In this document: in pieces, positions 15,473 to 16,460 of the stretch
How the letters are laid out: every line of letters begins with the position of its first letter
How positions within the stretch are numbered: position 1 is the stretch's first letter
DNA from: Porphyromonadaceae bacterium UBA7087
GTDB lineage: Bacteria > Bacteroidota > Bacteroidia > Bacteroidales > Muribaculaceae
Assembly: GCA_002493515.1 (NCBI GenBank)
Contig: DKYZ01000068.1
Coordinates: 24,360 to 40,819, forward strand
Length of the DNA stretch: 16,460 nt
Reading direction: 5' to 3'
Position numbers and translations under genes: made by a program
Notes under the pieces: model-generated
What the model was told of the DNA's origin: nothing
The model's input: the letters and a program-made list of their open reading frames with translations, nothing else
Databases searched by the model: none

Positions 15473-15549
15473 AATGTCAGTTCAGGTTTTTTTCAGTTTG
15501 TTTCAATTGGTGTCAACGGGAGATTTGCCTCTCTCCCTGAAAAAGTGCA

Positions 15550-15581
15550 TAAAATTATAAAAAATGACGCTCACGACCAAA
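15550..15581 (-). promoter_or_regulatory. Promoter for the M6 protease gene
   Basis: On the minus strand TTTG (15578-15581) is followed after exactly 20 bp by TAATTTTA (15550-15557), which differs from TAnnTTTG only in its last base. The predicted leader of about 70 bases contains a small GGGAGA/TCTCCC hairpin (15518-15537). Confidence 0.55.
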
Positions 15582-15595
15582 TTTTTTTTGAAAAA

Positions 15596-15627
15596 TTTGC
15601 ATATGCCAAAATTTTGTATTTAATTTG
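15596..15627 (+). promoter_or_regulatory. Promoter for the chimeric Rhs-tail gene
   Basis: TTTG (15596-15599) is followed after exactly 20 bp by TTAATTTG (15620-15627), one mismatch from TAnnTTTG. It lies back to back with the M6 protease promoter in a very AT-rich segment. The predicted leader to the ATG at 15692 is about 58 bases. Confidence 0.55.
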
Positions 15628-15691
15628 CAGACGGATACCTGTTCTGTCTTGGATAGAGCAGTCCATTATTTTTCCACTAAAGACTTACGTT

Positions 15692-16432
15692 ATGAAAAAA
15701 TTCCTTCTTACAGCCGTTATGGCCTCTCTCCCGGTTCTCCATTGCGCGGCCGACAGACTTGTCTATGCGTATGACCAGAGGGGTAACCGGATTTCGCGAA
15801 TTCTGGAGGTGCCTAACAGGATGTCTGCACCCGGTACCGCCTCTCTTTTCGCCACAGAGTCTCTTTCAGGGAAGACGCTGAGAATATATCCCAATCCGAC
15901 CGAAGGTGCCCTGAAGGCGGAGAAATCAGACAGCCATGAGACGACGATACCTTATTATAATAGAGAGCATGATATTATAATAGAAAGCACTATGGCATGT
16001 TTTTCGGCGATGACCATCGGTCACTATTCACTTGGCTCTGAAAATTACCAGGCGAGTTGGACAGACAATTTGTTTGTGCATGAATACGGGCATTATATCC
16101 AGTCGCAGCAGATGGGCTTCTGGTTCTTCCCGATAGTTGCGTTGCCGAGTATTGCAAGTGCGGCCTTTACGTCGGATTGGAGTGGCATGAAGCATAGAGA
16201 TCGTTGGTTTGAGGTTGATGCGAGCAATAAGGGAGCCAAATATTTTGACAAGCACTATGGGGCTGGTAAGGCAGGATATACAAAAAATAGTGAACATTAT
16301 TTTGATATTGACACATTTAGAAATCCTAATAAAGTATCTCCCTATGTGAATAAAAGATTTGGGAGTCGTTACCAAAGTAGTCATTTTCCTAACACTAAAG
16401 GTAGAGTCGTAATATGGGATTTTATGTTATAA
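15692..16432 (+). CDS. Chimeric exported protein: YD-repeat/T9SS fragment fused to an HEYGH Rhs-type C-terminal domain
   Basis: The protein has 246 residues from the ATG at 15692. Residues 1-20 are a signal peptide (KKFLLTAVMASLPVLHCA). YAYDQRGNRISR (25-36) resembles one YD/Rhs repeat. LRIYPNPTEGALKAE (63-77) is the start of a T9SS sorting domain, which breaks off after about 15 of its usual 70-80 residues. From about residue 100 the sequence changes to TIGHYSLGSENYQASWTDNLFVHEYGHYIQSQQMGFWF...LPSIASA, then WFEVDASNKGAKYF. I recall this pattern at the extreme C-terminus of large Bacteroidota Rhs proteins. HEYGH (130-134) is a zinc-protease motif and Glu174 could be the third ligand. The second half is clearly more AT-rich, as polymorphic-toxin tips often are. 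It may be a truncated Rhs locus or an orphan toxin cassette; enzymatic activity is not shown. A TTG-initiated longer frame from 15455 was rejected because it spans both promoters. Confidence 0.7.
   Translation: MKKFLLTAVMASLPVLHCAADRLVYAYDQRGNRISRILEVPNRMSAPGTASLFATESLSGKTLRIYPNPTEGALKAEKSDSHETTIPYYNREHDIIIESTMACFSAMTIGHYSLGSENYQASWTDNLFVHEYGHYIQSQQMGFWFFPIVALPSIASAAFTSDWSGMKHRDRWFEVDASNKGAKYFDKHYGAGKAGYTKNSEHYFDIDTFRNPNKVSPYVNKRFGSRYQSSHFPNTKGRVVIWDFML
15954..15993 (+). repeat. 20-bp tandem duplication inside the chimeric gene
   Basis: Bases 15954-15973 (ATTATAATAGAGAGCATGAT) are repeated at 15974-15993 with 17 of 20 identical. Because 20 is not a multiple of three, the duplication shifts the reading frame between its ends. 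It lies at the boundary between the T9SS fragment and the Rhs-type domain. Confidence 0.8.
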
Positions 16433-16460
16433 TATTTAAGGTATATCATTTAAGTTTGAT

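Noticed and set aside
15518..15537. A regulatory hairpin in the M6 protease leader
   Set aside because: The 6-bp GGGAGA/TCTCCC stem with an 8-base loop is too short to distinguish from chance.
15455..15691. A longer version of the last gene starting at 15455
   Set aside because: It starts with TTG inside the divergent M6 gene and spans both promoters; the signal peptide begins at 15692.

Overview
The window looks like a piece of a Bacteroidales chromosome (phylum Bacteroidota), probably a gut-type member with moderately high GC such as the Muribaculaceae; the genus is my guess. The evidence is the Bacteroidota-type promoters (TTTG or TTG, about 20 bp, then TAnnTTTG), A-rich leaders without strong Shine-Dalgarno sites, a fused ribBA, a DUF3822 gene, a MATE exporter of the DinF type, a Bacteroidota-type S9 peptidase, and type IX secretion (T9SS) sorting-domain sequences. 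Most of the window is ordinary core genome. The unusual parts are the gene at 1375-2244 and the right end from about 15470.

Layout. Positions 2-1255 (+) hold enolase, cut at its 5' end, with a strong terminator whose U-tract overlaps the next promoter. 1375-2244 (+) is an exported DUF1460-type protein whose expected catalytic Cys and His are both replaced. 2415-3479 (+) is a type I cytoplasmic asparaginase with its own promoter. An 18-bp hairpin separates it from a leftward cluster: DUF3822 protein, rsmD, ribBA and a large exported S9 peptidase (9099 down to 3563), probably one transcript. A divergent promoter region at about 9100-9232 separates this cluster from a rightward cluster: MATE exporter, ispE, then grpE-dnaJ (9233-13433). 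A bidirectional terminator at 13456-13490 lies between dnaJ and a convergent M6 metalloprotease with a T9SS C-terminal domain (15472 down to 13511). A divergent promoter pair at 15550-15627 serves that protease and, on the other side, a short chimeric gene (15692-16432).

How the genes fit together. grpE and dnaJ are the co-chaperones of DnaK. ispE (isoprenoid precursors), ribBA (riboflavin), rsmD (16S rRNA methylation) and eno are housekeeping genes. The S9 and M6 proteases and the DUF1460 protein are exported and act in the periplasm or at the cell surface. The most unusual gene is the last one. It joins a signal peptide, a single YD/Rhs-like repeat and the first residues of a T9SS sorting domain to an HEYGH putative-metalloprotease domain of the kind I recall at the C-terminus of large Rhs proteins. 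The join lies near a 20-bp tandem duplication and a drop in GC. It may be a collapsed Rhs polymorphic-toxin locus or a stand-alone toxin cassette. No gene-free stretch exceeds 300 bases, and I saw no tRNA, rRNA, CRISPR array or complete mobile element.
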